Origin: AP-15 sp963701815
GTDB lineage: Bacteria > Pseudomonadota > Alphaproteobacteria > ATCC43930 > CGMCC-115725
Assembly: GCA_963701815.1 (NCBI GenBank)
Contig: CAVPBN010000006.1
Coordinates: forward strand, 239,007-303,006
DNA length: 64,000 bases
Direction: 5' to 3'
A program made the position numbers and the translations under genes. The notes beneath the pieces were generated by a model, which saw only the letters and a program-made list of their open reading frames with translations, was not told the DNA's origin and did not search any database. Below are positions 44,107 to 54,186 of the stretch, in pieces (within the stretch, counting starts at the first letter, position 1; every line of letters starts with the position of its first letter).

Positions 44107-45382
44107 TCATCGGCGGATCAGGCCGGCCATTTGAGGTGGCACCCGGTCTCGGCGACCGGCAGGGCGGCGTCGGCGCCTTTGACCAATTGGTCGACATGGA
44201 ACAGGTCTTCGGGCTCGGGACCCTTTTCGACCGCATGTCCGACATAGAGCGTCGGCATCAGCTGGTGGTCGCCGGCGCGGTAGAAAGTCTCGTTCGGCAT
44301 CAGGGCGACTTCCGGCGGCAGTTTGAAGCCTTCGAGCGCCTTGGCGAGCTTGACCGCGTCGAGCGTCTTCTCTTGGTTGGCGACGAGCGCGCAGGTCCAG
44401 GTGGCGGCATAGCCGAACCAATGGCGCGAGGTCGCGACCTTGCCGCCGTTCATCTTCCTGATGTCGGCGACGAACTCCGCCACGTGCGGCACGTTCGGCT
44501 GCACCCAGTACCACTCGAATACCCAGGTGCCGATACGCGCCTCGGGCGGCAGCCCTTCGAGAACTTCGAGCTCCTGCTGCGCGCCGGCGATGTGAAAGCG
44601 CTTGTCGAGGCCGAACTGGACCGCCTGCTTCAGCGAATTGACCGCATCCTGGCCGGCGGTGAGAAAGATGATCACGTCGGGGTTCGCCGCCTGGGCCTTG
44701 ATCAGATACGAGGAATAGTCCGTAGCCCCGAGCGGCGTCAGAGAGGCGCCGGCCTCCGTGCCGCCGTATTTTTTGAGGCTCGCCTCGAAACCCTGCTGCA
44801 GCGAGTGGCCAAAGGCATAGTCGGGGGTAATGAAGTACCATTTCTTGCCGAATTTGTTCAGCAGCAGCGTCGAGACCGAGTTGGTCTCCATGCGCGTCGT
44901 GTTGCAGACCCGGAATACGTTCCAATGGCAGTCGGTGCCGGTGACCGGGTCGGTGTGACCTCCGGTCACGATGTGCAACGTCTTCAGCTGGTTGGAGACT
45001 TGGCCGAGCGCCAAGGCCATGGCCGAGTTGACGTTGCCGAGCAGAAAGTCGACCTTGTCGCGCTCGATCAGCTTGCGCGCCTTCTGCACCGCGGTGCCGG
45101 TATCGGCGCTGGTCGAAATCCTCGACCAGAAGCTGGGCCTGGCGGCCGAGGATGCCGCCCTTGGCGTTGATCTGGTCGATCGCCAATTGGCAGCCGATCT
45201 GCTCGTTCTTGCCGAGCTCGGCATAGGTGCCGGTCAGCGGATCGTCGAGGCCGAACTTGATCACGTCGGCGGCCCGCGCGGTCAATGACAAAGGGCGCGG
45301 CAAGCCGGGCGACGCCCGCTGCTGCCGCCGCACGGATCACGGTGCGACGGTCGAGCCTGGGCAAAGGAATCTTTCCGATCAC
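44107..45382 (-). pseudogene. livK: ABC transporter binding protein LivK-type, two frameshifts
   Basis: Periplasmic ligand-binding protein of the leucine/amide family. It begins at GTG 45382 with an excellent AAAGGAGG six bases before, then PRLDRRTVIRAAAAAGVARL, a twin-arginine-like signal. A frame change near 45280 leads to IKFGLDDPLTGTYAELGKNE, and another near 45115 (one extra C after VEDFD) leads to TAVQKARKLIERDKVDFLLG. The last 330 residues are clean. The bulk resembles binding proteins for urea, short amides or aromatic acids as much as for leucine. The transporter needs this protein, so the indels deserve checking against raw reads. Confidence 0.85.
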
Positions 45383-45445
45383 GACGATCCTCCTTTAGGT
45401 GCGTGTCACGCTCGGCTCTCTGGCCGCGTCTATACGCCGACGCGA

Positions 45446-45811
45446 TTATCGTGTCGCCTGTTTCAGGTAGGCGAGGAGGTCTTCCATCTGCGTATCGCTG
45501 TGGATGCCGGGAAACGCCATCTTATTCCCGGGAATGAAGCTCTTTGGATCGCGCAGATATTTGGCGAGGGTGGAATCGTCCCACACGACACCGGAGCCTC
45601 GTATCGCCGCGGAGTATTGGTAATCGCCGAGCAGACCGGCCTTGCGTCCGAATAATCCGTGCAGATTGGGCCCGACCGTGCTCGGGGCGCCGGCCTCGAC
45701 CGTGTGGCAGATCCGACATTTGGCAAACATCGCCCGGCCGGCCGAGAGATCGGCCGCCTGTGCGGAAACCGCAATGGTCAACGCCGCGAGCAAGATCAGC
45801 GGTCCGATCAT
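45446..45811 (-). CDS. Small class I cytochrome c
   Basis: Periplasmic electron carrier of 121 residues. A signal peptide (about 1-20) is followed by the haem motif CRICH (Cys32, Cys35, His36), and NKMAFPGI provides the distal Met ligand. VGPNLHGLFGRKAG and the C-terminal DLLAYLKQATR match mitochondrial-type cytochrome c/c552. It follows the liv operon on the same strand only by position. The ATG 45811 leader shows a weak ribosome site. Confidence 0.9.
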   Translation of the reverse strand: MIGPLILLAALTIAVSAQAADLSAGRAMFAKCRICHTVEAGAPSTVGPNLHGLFGRKAGLLGDYQYSAAIRGSGVVWDDSTLAKYLRDPKSFIPGNKMAFPGIHSDTQMEDLLAYLKQATR

Positions 45812-45942
45812 GGCACCGCAAACTAATCCGTGGCGCCATGCGGCATCGAACGGAATATATCGGTAGACCGCGGTCGAACCTCGGGTTCTGCGCGGCGCGA
45901 TGATTGTCCGGCGTGGGCAGGGAGCAGGAGCGGCGTGAGACT

Positions 45943-47076
45943 ATGACGACCTATGAGTGCCCCGCCTGCGGCGCCGGCTATGCCGCCGACCGGCCGCGCT
46001 GGCGCTGCGATTGCGGCAGCCATCTCAATCTCGGTCCGGGTCGAGGCCTGAGGCGGGGCGACATCGCTCGCGGCGAGGCCTCGCTGTGGCGCTACGCCGC
46101 CGCTCTCGCCTTGCGCATGCCGCCCCGAGTGACGCTCGGCGAGGGCCTGACCCCGCTGGTGCGGCGCGTTTGGCAAGGGGTGGAAATTCTATTCAAGCTC
46201 GAATCGCAAATGCCGAGCGGGTCGTTCAAGGACCGCGGCGCCGCGGTCATGATCAACCACCTGCTGGAAGTCGGGGTCGGTCCGATCCACGAGGATTCAT
46301 CGGGCAATGCCGGCGCCTCGACCGCGACCTATGCGGCGGCGGCCGGCATTCCGTGCCGGATCTACGTCCCCGCCGCCGCACCCCGCGGCAAGCTGGTGCA
46401 GATCGCCGCCGCCGGCGCCGATGTCCGCGTCATCCCCGGCACGCGGCAGGCCGTCGCCGAAGCCGCGCTCGCCGCGGCCGATGACAGCTTCTACGCCAGT
46501 CACAACTGGCAGCCCTTCTTTATCGAGGGCACCAAGACGCTGGCCTTCGAGTTGTGGGAGCAGCTCGGGTTCAGCCTTCCCGACAACATCCTGGTGCCGA
46601 CCGGCTACGGCAGCAACATCCTCGGGCTCGAGCGCGGCTTCGACGAACTGGAACGAAGCGGCGAGATCGCGGCGCGGCCGCGGCTCTTCGCGGTCCAGGC
46701 GGAAAATTGCGCCGCCTTCGCCGCGGTCTGGGCGTCGGGCGGCGAGCGGTTCGTGCCGTTCCCGGCCGCCCCGACGATCGCCGACGGCATCGCCACGCCA
46801 AAGCCGGTGCGCATCGCCGAAGTCGTGCATGCCCTGCGCCGCTCGAACGGCGCCGTCGTTACGGTATCCGAGGACGAGATCGCGGCGGCGTTACCGGCTC
46901 TCGGTCGGCTCGGCCTCTTCGTCGAGCCGACCGCCGCGACCGCCGGTGCGGCGCTGACCCGCCTCCTCGCCGACGGCACGATCCGCTCCGCCGAGACGAC
47001 CGTCGCGGTACTGACCGGCCACGGCCTCAAGGCCGCCGACCATATCGCCGAACTGCTCGGCATTGGCGGGAGATAG
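45943..47076 (+). CDS. Threonine-synthase-like PLP enzyme with N-terminal zinc ribbon
   Basis: Cytosolic pyridoxal-phosphate enzyme of fold type II, 377 residues. A zinc ribbon (Cys6, Cys9, Cys22, Cys24) precedes the catalytic domain. The PLP lysine is in SGSFKDRGAAV, substrate binding in DSSGNAGASTATYA, and PTGYGSNILG binds phosphate. It could make threonine from O-phosphohomoserine or act on a related hydroxyamino acid; paralogues are common, so the thrC role is not assured. Start ATG 45943 precedes the ribbon. It is divergent from the cytochrome c gene. Confidence 0.85.
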   Translation: MTTYECPACGAGYAADRPRWRCDCGSHLNLGPGRGLRRGDIARGEASLWRYAAALALRMPPRVTLGEGLTPLVRRVWQGVEILFKLESQMPSGSFKDRGAAVMINHLLEVGVGPIHEDSSGNAGASTATYAAAAGIPCRIYVPAAAPRGKLVQIAAAGADVRVIPGTRQAVAEAALAAADDSFYASHNWQPFFIEGTKTLAFELWEQLGFSLPDNILVPTGYGSNILGLERGFDELERSGEIAARPRLFAVQAENCAAFAAVWASGGERFVPFPAAPTIADGIATPKPVRIAEVVHALRRSNGAVVTVSEDEIAAALPALGRLGLFVEPTAATAGAALTRLLADGTIRSAETTVAVLTGHGLKAADHIAELLGIGGR

Positions 47077-47208
47077 CAGCAGCGCGCGGCGCTGCACCGT
47101 GCGTACGTCACGTGAAAATAGTTGGATGGTTAACCACAATCATCCTTAGGCACGATCCCACCCTCGGTCTCTTCAATCAACGCCGTAATAAAGACTAATG
47201 TCCCTGTT

Positions 47209-47448
47209 TTAGGAGTGAAGCTTTAGGACGGCACCGAGAATCGTCAATCCTGCTGCGAGCATGACGCCCATCCTTACGCTCAGGCGAAGGGTCTGAGTTT
47301 CGAGGGCGTTTCTCAGGTCCTCCTTCGTAACGAGTTCGTTCATTATGAACATTCTCGCCGCCTCGGCATGAGCTTCCGCCTGGTCTTGCGGAATTCCGTT
47401 GTCGCGAAGGTGCCTGGCATAGGACAAGCTGTCGAACGTGAACGCCAT
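47209..47448 (-). CDS. Small DUF1640-like membrane protein
   Basis: Seventy-nine residues with the DUF1640-like start FDSLSYARHLRDNGIPQDQA, a short coiled-coil part (VTKEDLRNALETQTLRL) and one C-terminal transmembrane helix (MGVMLAAGLTILGAVLKL). It resembles the protein encoded at 26191-26529. AAGGGAG five bases before ATG 47448 is a strong ribosome site. Function unknown; it stands alone. Confidence 0.78.
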   Translation of the reverse strand: MAFTFDSLSYARHLRDNGIPQDQAEAHAEAARMFIMNELVTKEDLRNALETQTLRLSVRMGVMLAAGLTILGAVLKLHS

Positions 47449-47582
47449 GTGCGCTCCCTTTTATGGCATCCTCGGTCCAGTTCGCCACTTCCGCGCGGAC
47501 GGGATTGCCGATCCGGCGAGCACCACTGTTTGGCGATCGCTGGCTGTTGCCTGTATGGCAAAGTCTCTGACGGCGGCCGGCT

Positions 47583-49268
47583 CTACGGCAAGGTCTGCGC
47601 GCCCTCGTAGCGGCGCCAGGCGCTCATCTGCAAGGCCGAGGTCAGGCAATGCACGACGACCGGCCGGGTCTTGACCGCGAAGGCGCGGGCGATGCCGTCC
47701 TCGATCTCGGCCTCGCTTTTGATCGTGATCCCCTCGGCGCCGAACGAGCGGCCCCATTCGGCGAAATCGGGGTTGGTCAGGCGGGTCCCGGCCATAAACG
47801 GCCGCTCCGGATAGCGCACGTAGGAATGCATGCCGATCGTGCCGTACATGCCGTTGTCGGAGATGATCATGATCGGGTTGGCGCCGTATTGGCGGGCGGT
47901 GGCGATCTCGTTGCCGGTCATCAAGGCGCCGCCGTCGCCGACAAAAGCCACGACCTGCGTGTTCGGCCGGCGCAACGCCGCAGCGACCGCCATCGGCATG
48001 CCGGAGCCCATCGCGCCGACTACCGAAGACAAAAACACCTGCCCCTGGCGGAAGCCGATATAGCGGTGCACGAAACTGCCGAAATTGCCGGCGTCGGTCG
48101 TCACCGTCGCGTCGCGCGCGAGGTGCTTGTCGACCTCGCAGACGATGGCCGCGAAGTTGATCCCGTCCGATGCCGGTTCCCATTCCTTGGCCAGCAGTTT
48201 GCGGTGGATCGCGTTGAGCCCGCCGACCCAGCCCCGGCGCTTCGCCGCGTCCTCGGGCGCGCCGCGCCGCGCCAATGCCTTGATCACCTCGTAGGGGCTG
48301 CACGGCAGGCCGAGATCGGGCCGCCATACCCGGCCGACCTCGTTCGGGTCGGGCCAGACATGGACGAACGGCAATTGCGGCTTGGGGGCGGTCGGAAAGC
48401 TGTAGGACTGGCTGACCGTATCGGTCATCCGCTCGCCGAGCGCCACCATCAGATCGGCGCGCTTCATCTCGCCGATCAAGGCCGGCGGCACGCGAATCCC
48501 CATATAGCCGCCGAAATTCGGATGCGCCGCATCGAAAAGCTGCGGCCGGCGATGGGTCGGGCTGATCGGCAAGACCCATTCCTCGGCAAACCGGTTGAGG
48601 TCGGCAAAGACCGCATTGTCGTGCACCGCATCGGCCAATAACGCCGCGCCGACCAGGACCAGCGGGCGCTCGGCGGCGGCCAGCAGCAACGCCAGCCGGT
48701 CGAGATCGTTCGGCCGCGGGGCGGCGACGACGCGCGGCCGGGCGAGGTCGACCGCAGCATCGGTCTCGGCGTCGAAGATGTCCTCGGGCAGGATCACCGC
48801 GACCGGGCCGGGGGTGCCGCTTTCCGCCAGATGAAAGGCGCGGGCGATCGCTTCCGAGGCCTGCTCGGGCTCGTTGACCTCGATGACTTCTTTGGTGACG
48901 TCGGCGAGCAGGCGCGAATAATTCTGCTCCTGCAGCGCGAGCCGGCCGAAATCCCTGCGTTCGACCTGGCCGACCAGCATCACGATCGGGGTCGCGTCGT
49001 GATAGGCCGAGTGCAGGGCGACCATCGCATTCGACAGCCCCGGCCCGCGCGACACCATCGCCACGCCGGCGCGGTCGCGCAGCCTGCCGTCGGCCACCGC
49101 CATATAGCCGGCACCGCCCTCGTGCCGGCAGACGACGACGCGGATCGAGTTTTTCTCGATCAGCGCGCTGGTCAGCCCGACATAGCTTTCGCCCGGCACG
49201 CAATAGACCTGGTCGACATCATGGGCTTCGAGGCTCTCCGCCAGCAGGCGGGCGACGGTCTGGGGCAT
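47583..49268 (-). CDS. Thiamine-diphosphate-dependent enzyme, acetolactate-synthase-like
   Basis: Three-domain ThDP enzyme of about 561 residues. The catalytic Glu is in VPGESYVGL, and the ThDP-Mg motif runs from GDGGALMTGNEIATA to ISDNGMYG. RPLVLVGAAL marks the central domain. Substrates in this group include pyruvate, sulfoacetaldehyde, benzoylformate and oxalyl-CoA; none is certain. ATG 49268 starts the domain; an in-frame ATG at 49310 would add 14 residues of basic sequence. No partner gene for a small regulatory subunit is present, which argues against biosynthetic acetolactate synthase. Confidence 0.88.
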   Translation of the reverse strand: MPQTVARLLAESLEAHDVDQVYCVPGESYVGLTSALIEKNSIRVVVCRHEGGAGYMAVADGRLRDRAGVAMVSRGPGLSNAMVALHSAYHDATPIVMLVGQVERRDFGRLALQEQNYSRLLADVTKEVIEVNEPEQASEAIARAFHLAESGTPGPVAVILPEDIFDAETDAAVDLARPRVVAAPRPNDLDRLALLLAAAERPLVLVGAALLADAVHDNAVFADLNRFAEEWVLPISPTHRRPQLFDAAHPNFGGYMGIRVPPALIGEMKRADLMVALGERMTDTVSQSYSFPTAPKPQLPFVHVWPDPNEVGRVWRPDLGLPCSPYEVIKALARRGAPEDAAKRRGWVGGLNAIHRKLLAKEWEPASDGINFAAIVCEVDKHLARDATVTTDAGNFGSFVHRYIGFRQGQVFLSSVVGAMGSGMPMAVAAALRRPNTQVVAFVGDGGALMTGNEIATARQYGANPIMIISDNGMYGTIGMHSYVRYPERPFMAGTRLTNPDFAEWGRSFGAEGITIKSEAEIEDGIARAFAVKTRPVVVHCLTSALQMSAWRRYEGAQTLP

Positions 49269-49344
49269 CGGCGGGCGTGTCCTCTGCGAAAGCGGGGTCC
49301 GGCGAGGCATAGCGAAACTCGCGACCGCCCGAAAGCGCCGATTG

Positions 49345-49829
49345 CTATTTCAGCTGATCGGCGACCTTGTCGAGCCCGGCCTGGGCGCAGACCTCGTCCT
49401 TCTCGCCGCCCGGCGAGCCGGAGACGCCGACCCCGCCGATCACCTGGTCGCCGAGCTTGATCGGCAGGCCGCCCTGGTTGGCGACGATCCAGGCGAGATG
49501 CACCGCGCCATTGGTCGGGTTGTCCTTGACGCGCTTGGTGAACTCCCCGAGGATATGCGGAAGGTGCGGGAGGTGTAGGCCTTGCGCTGGCTGTTCTCGA
49601 TCGTGTGCGGCGAGGAATCGTCGCCGTGCAGCTGCACGATCACCTGGCCCTCGCGCCCGACCACGGTCACCGAGACGCGATTCCCCTGCGCCTTGCAGGT
49701 CTCGGCGGCGGTCGTGGCGATGGCCAAGGCCGTGGCCAGCGACAAATCCTTGTGGTCGAGCAGCTGCGCGCTGGCCGGCATGGCGAGCGGCAGGGCGAGT
49801 GCCACCCAGGCAAAGCGATGGACGGACAC
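49345..49829 (-). pseudogene. GlcG/HbpS-type exported protein, one frameshift
   Basis: Small periplasmic protein of the haem-degrading HbpS/GlcG type. It starts at GTG 49829 (GGGAGG seven bases upstream) with a signal peptide ending MPASAQ, then LDHKDLSLATALAIATTAAE. One missing G in a G-run near 49553 shifts the frame. The other frame then supplies FTKRVKDNPTNGAVHLAWIV, GGVGVSGSPGGEKDEVCA and DKVADQLK with a proper stop at 49345. GlcG-like proteins often sit beside oxidoreductases; a GMC gene is divergent from it 79 bases away. The single indel may be a sequence error. Confidence 0.82.
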
Positions 49830-49908
49830 GGCGGTTCCTCCCTGAATCGATGTTTCCCGATCGGCGAGGCGACTATAGTCCCGATCGCGACTGGAGAGGG
49901 AGGATCGG

Positions 49909-51533
49909 ATGGCCGCACAACAGGATGCGATCGAGGCCGATTTCATCGTGATCGGCGCCGGCTCTGCCGGTTGCGCGATCGCCGCCCGGTTGAGCGAGGA
50001 CCCGGCGACCCGGGTGCTGTTGCTCGAAGCCGGCGGCGAGGACAAGAACCGCTGGATCCACATCCCGCTCGGCTTTGGCAAGACCTTTGCCGACCCGTCG
50101 GTCAACTGGTGCTACGAGACCGAGCCCGATCCGGGTGCCGCCGACCGCAAAGTGTTCTGGCCGCGCGGCAAGGTGCTGGGCGGTTCGTCCTCGATCAACG
50201 GCATGGTCTATATCCGCGGCCAGGCCGAGGATTTCGACCATTGGCGCCAGCTCGGCAACACCGGCTGGTCGTTCGACGACGTGTTGCCGTACTTCAAGCG
50301 CTCCGAGGACCAGGTTCGCGGCGCCGACGCATATCACGGCGCCGGCGGGCCGCTGTGCGTCTCCGATGTTCCGGAGAAGCATCCGATCTGCGAGGCGTTT
50401 ATCGAGAGCCGCGATGTCGCTGGGTTTTTCGCGCAACGACGACTTCAACGGCGCGGGCCAGGACGGCGTCGGCTACCACCAGACGACGACCCGCAACGGC
50501 AAGCGCTGTTCGACCGCGGTCGGCTATCTGCGCCCGGCGATGAGCCGCCCCAATCTGCGCGTCGTCACCAACGCGCTGACCGAAAAGATCGCCTTTGACG
50601 GGCGGCGGGCGACCGGCGTCGCCTTCCGCCAGGACGGGCAGGTCCGCAGCGCGCGGGCGGCGAGCGAGGTCATCCTGTGCGGCGGTGCGGTCAACTCGCC
50701 GCAATTGCTGCTGCTCTCCGGCATCGGCAAGGCGGAGGATCTGGTCGCGCACGGGATCCCGGTGTTGCACCATCTGCCCGGCGTCGGGCAGAGCCTTCAG
50801 GACCATTACTCGGCGCCGCTCAAGTTCAAATGCGCATTGCCGATCACGGTCAACGACGTGATGCAGAGCAATTTGCGCAAGCTCAAAGCCGGGCTGCAAT
50901 ACTACATGTTCAAGACCGGCCCGCTGGCGATGGGGACCTCGCCGGCGGCGTTGTTCGCGCGCACCCGGCCCGAACTCGCCTCGGCCGACATCAAATGCTC
51001 ATGCTCGCCGTTCAGCGCCGACCGCCCGCAGGACGGGCTGCATCCGTGGTCGGGGTTTACGACGATCGTCTACCAGCTGCGGCCTGAGAGCCGCGGCCAT
51101 ATCGCGCTGAAGAGCGCGGACCCGGCGCAACCGCCGGCCGTCTTTCCGAATTATCTGGCGACCGCGACCGACCAGCAAACCATCGTCGAGGGCCTCAAAT
51201 TGCTGCGCCGGATCATGGCGACCCCGCAGATCGGGCATTTCATCACGTCGGAGTTCCAGCCCGGCCCGGGGATCGAGACCGACGAGCAGCTGCTCGATTA
51301 CGCCCGCCGGCGCGGCGGCACGGTCTATCACCCGACCAGCACCTGCAAGATGGGCGTCGACCCGATGGCGGTGGTCGATGCGGAACTGCGGGTGCATGGG
51401 CTCGACGGGCTGCGCGTCGCCGACGCCTCGGTCATGCCGACCGTCGTTTCCGGCAACACCAACGCCGCGGCGATCATGATCGGCGAGAAACTCGCCGACA
51501 TGGTGCGGCAGCAAGCTGCGGCTGGCGGCATAG
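49909..51533 (+). pseudogene. GMC-family FAD oxidoreductase (choline-dehydrogenase-like), frameshifted
   Basis: FAD-dependent alcohol oxidase or dehydrogenase. The FAD-binding start is FIVIGAGSAGCAIAARLSED, and GGSSSINGMVYIRGQAEDFD is the GMC signature. A frame change near 50412 (one extra C in GAGAGCCGCGATG) carries the protein on as MSLGFSRNDDFNG, CGGAVNSPQLLLLSGIG, YHPTSTCKMG (catalytic His) and VSGNTNAAAIMIGEKLADMV. The last in-frame stop is at 51769 after odd sequence; another one-base shift near 51511 would give KLRLAA and a stop at 51533, close to the usual length, so I use that end. Substrate unknown. Confidence 0.85.
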
Positions 51534-51793
51534 AAGCTGGCCGATCCGACCCGCTCGGCGGGCGACGGATCAGATTTCGACGGCTTCGATCGGTGGTGGC
51601 TCTGCTCAAATTTCCGCAAGGATGGAGAGCCGAAAATCGTGGGCTACGGCCTCGACGACGCCTTCGCGTCGATAGCTGTCATCGCCGGGCCACTCCGGGG
51701 CGGCGTAGAGCGCTCAGGCCGAACACCCGAGGCGACGTGTCCGTCGGGTCCATCAACGCGCAGCGGTAGCCAACCGCCTTCAACGCCACGCCA

Positions 51794-52183
51794 TCAAGCC
51801 TTCGCGGCAGCGACTGCCTCGATCTCAATCAGCAAATCCGCCGCGACCAGCGCTTTGACGATGATCGTCGCCGAGCCGGGACGTGCGTCGCCGAAGTGTT
51901 TTGCCCGCGCCGCGCCGGCCGCGGCAACATCTTCCGGCCGCACCAAGTAAGTGGTGATCTTTACGAGATCCCCGACTCCCATCCTGGCGTCCGCCAGGAT
52001 GGCGATGATGTTCCGCCAGCAGGCCGCGGCCTGGGCCTCGATGCCCTTAGGCACCTTGCCGTCGGGGAGCACGCCAACCTCGCCGGAGATGTAGAGTAGC
52101 CGAGAGCCCTCGGGCACTTCGACCGCGTGACTATAGGGGCCGAATGGCGCGGCTACCGTGTCCGGCGTGTGGCGGATGTTCAT
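51794..52183 (-). CDS. ridA: RidA/YjgF-family deaminase
   Basis: Small cytosolic protein of 129 residues that destroys reactive enamine/imine intermediates from PLP enzymes. FGPYSHAVEVP, LLYISGEVGVLPDG, DLVKITTYLV and the C-terminal LLIEIEAVAA are typical. The catalytic Arg is expected in the region LVRPED or AKHFGDARPG, and the latter is Arg-containing as in related family members, so deaminase activity is likely but not proven. It stands alone on the minus strand between the GMC gene and a methyltransferase. Confidence 0.85.
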   Translation of the reverse strand: MNIRHTPDTVAAPFGPYSHAVEVPEGSRLLYISGEVGVLPDGKVPKGIEAQAAACWRNIIAILADARMGVGDLVKITTYLVRPEDVAAAGAARAKHFGDARPGSATIIVKALVAADLLIEIEAVAAAKA

Positions 52184-52358
52184 GGATCGGGTCCTCGACG
52201 GTCGGGATATATCGGTCCGATAAACAGCCTTCCGTACGCAGCCGAGTATGGGCAGCGGACCTGATGTCGGTCAATCGATGCTCCCTTCGTTCGTAATTGC
52301 GCATGCCGACGGCGAGGAAGCGCCGATTCCGACCATTCGTCCTCTTCAGTACACCTCG

Positions 52359-53153
52359 CTACCGCAACGCATTGGCGATCCGATATTCCGCCTCCGCCTC
52401 GACGGGCCCGCCCGTGTCGGCGAGGCCGCGCTGCACTTCCTCCCGCACGGCGCGACGTATCTCCTCCGGCAGTCCCTCGAGTGCCTGGCCGGTGGAAGCC
52501 CCGCCGCGTTCAAACGGGCCGTAATAGGCATCGAATGAAGGCAGCACGAAGGTGTGCCTCACGGTATCGGTCTCGAAGTCCACCAGGCCTGCCTCATCGA
52601 ACAGAGTCCGCAGACGCGACGCCTCGCTGAGCGCGAAAGTGCGAGTGACGGCCTCGGCCAAACTTGGCCTATACCGTGCGATGATTTCGTTGATCTGATG
52701 GTTGTAAGAGCGCTCGACGACGGTATTTACCGAGACGGCCACGCGACCGCCGGGGCGAAGCACGCGACGAAACTCGCAGAGGCCCCGCACCGGGTCGGGG
52801 AAGAACATCAGCCCGAGATTGCACAGCACCGCATCGAAGCTGCAATCCGCGAACGAAAGCGCCTGCCCATCCTCCACAGAGACTGAAGCATTCCGCGCCT
52901 TGCCGAGACGCTCACGCGCCTTCTCGGCCATGGCCGGCGAGACATCAGCGGCGGTCACATGGCCGGTGGGGCCAACGGCGGCGAGAGCCGCCTCGGCCGA
53001 AAGCCCCGTACCCGTCGCGATATCAAGGACACGCATACCCGGGGCAACATGTCCGGCCCGCAAGAGGAAGGGCATGAAATGTGCGGTGACGTGCGCAAAG
53101 GCGCGGTCGTACTCCGCCGCAGCCTCGTCCTTGAAGGCCAACTCCTCCGCCAT
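52359..53153 (-). CDS. Class I SAM-dependent methyltransferase, UbiE/arsM-like
   Basis: Methyltransferase of 264 residues. Motif I is VLDIATGTGLSAEAAL, motif II acid in VTAADVSPAMAEKAR, then EDGQALSFADCSFDAVLCN and EFRRVLRPGGRVAVSV. The C-terminal half contains a long variable region as in lipid or quinone methylases. AGGA lies seven bases before ATG 53153. The substrate is unknown; it has no operon partner. Confidence 0.85.
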   Translation of the reverse strand: MAEELAFKDEAAAEYDRAFAHVTAHFMPFLLRAGHVAPGMRVLDIATGTGLSAEAALAAVGPTGHVTAADVSPAMAEKARERLGKARNASVSVEDGQALSFADCSFDAVLCNLGLMFFPDPVRGLCEFRRVLRPGGRVAVSVNTVVERSYNHQINEIIARYRPSLAEAVTRTFALSEASRLRTLFDEAGLVDFETDTVRHTFVLPSFDAYYGPFERGGASTGQALEGLPEEIRRAVREEVQRGLADTGGPVEAEAEYRIANALR

Positions 53154-53389
53154 CCCGAGATCCTAATTCTTGTCCTTGGGATGGAATGTTCGCAGAGCCG
53201 CATGATTCGTTGCAAGCTCGCCGCTTAATGCGCGGCCAGCGACCGCTTGCCACCCGGGGGAGGAGTGACCGGGAAGGGTTGCAAGCCGACCTTCGAGCAG
53301 GGTTACTGCCTTCGTCAGCGTCATCGACTTGCGGGTAGCGCTGTGCAAGACTGCCGGACGCTGTTGCAGGCCTGCAGGGAGGCAGCCCG

Positions 53390-53782
53390 ATGACCGAGAA
53401 CACCGCACAATCCGTCGCGAATTTGGGCTATCACGCCCATATTTATTATGACCCGGCAAAAACGCGCCCGATCGCCGAGCGGGTGTGCGCCGCGATCGGC
53501 GAGAAATTCAAGGTCGAGATCGAAGAGTTTCGCGATACGCCGCGCGGACCGCATCCGATCAGCAACGCGTTGGTCATTTTCAAGCCCGAAGAGTTCGAGC
53601 GCGTCGTTCCCTACCTGATGCTTAACCGCGACGGCCTCGACGTTCTGGTGCACCCGCTGACCACGGACGCCGTCGAGGACCACAGCAGCTACGCGATATG
53701 GCTCGGCAACCCGGTCGAACTGAAGTTGCACACGCTGCCGCACGGCCGCGGCGGGCAGCTGCCGCGCGGGGTGAGCGCGTAG
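53390..53782 (+). CDS. DOPA-4,5-dioxygenase-like protein
   Basis: Small protein of 130 residues of the DOPA 4,5-dioxygenase family, a compact fold known from fungi and alphaproteobacteria. GYHAHIYYDP at the start and GPHPISNALVIFKPEEFE, DVLVHPLTTDAVEDHS and the late His supply the metal-binding His residues. Fungal members cleave DOPA rings; bacterial members are untested on most substrates. GGGAGG is seven bases before ATG 53390. It is followed by the composite repeat at 53.8-54.2 kb. Confidence 0.8.
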   Translation: MTENTAQSVANLGYHAHIYYDPAKTRPIAERVCAAIGEKFKVEIEEFRDTPRGPHPISNALVIFKPEEFERVVPYLMLNRDGLDVLVHPLTTDAVEDHSSYAIWLGNPVELKLHTLPHGRGGQLPRGVSA

Positions 53783-54186
53783 CCGCCGCGGCGCGTTTTC
53801 GCCCGGCGCAAGTGCGGCCGGGGCGGCGTGTTCCTCCCCCGGTCCAACCGCACGGCTATCCGGTTTGCTTCGTCGAGTGGAGAATACGATACGGGCGTAT
53901 CGCCGGCAGAACCAAAGATGGTCATGGCCGGACCCGATTCCACGGCTGTCCGGTTCAGGAAAAGCGGTTGCGCAGTCGCCGCCAGACCTCGACCCCGCGC
54001 GTCATGCCCGTGCTGGTCACGGGTATCCACGTCTTCCGGCGCCGGCGCAGGGTCCGTAGATGGCCGGAACACAGTCCGGCCATGACGATCTTTGGAGGTG
54101 CCGGCGATACGCAACCGCATTCTCCGCTCTACGAAACTGAACCCGGACAGCTGTGGTCCAATTGCGGCCGAGGTGGTGCGGTCGGT
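53783..54186. repeat. Composite inverted-repeat region, no gene
   Basis: Non-coding. A long imperfect inverted repeat has its left arm at 53842-53931 and right arm at 54076-54159. Shared blocks include GTATCGCCGGCA, CCAAAGAT and GTCATGGCCGG, plus CTGTCCGG and TTC-GTAGAG-like blocks further out. A third partial copy of the CTGTCCGGTTC block lies at 53946-53956. Between the arms, 54001-54034 is a REP-type palindrome (GTCATGCCCGTG...CACGGGTATCCAC). The whole has the look of a small non-autonomous mobile repeat or a stack of REP-like units. Confidence 0.75.

Noticed and set aside
47583..49268. Biosynthetic acetolactate synthase (ilvB)
   Set aside because: There is no adjacent small subunit or ilvC, and several other ThDP decarboxylase families fit equally well, so no symbol is given.
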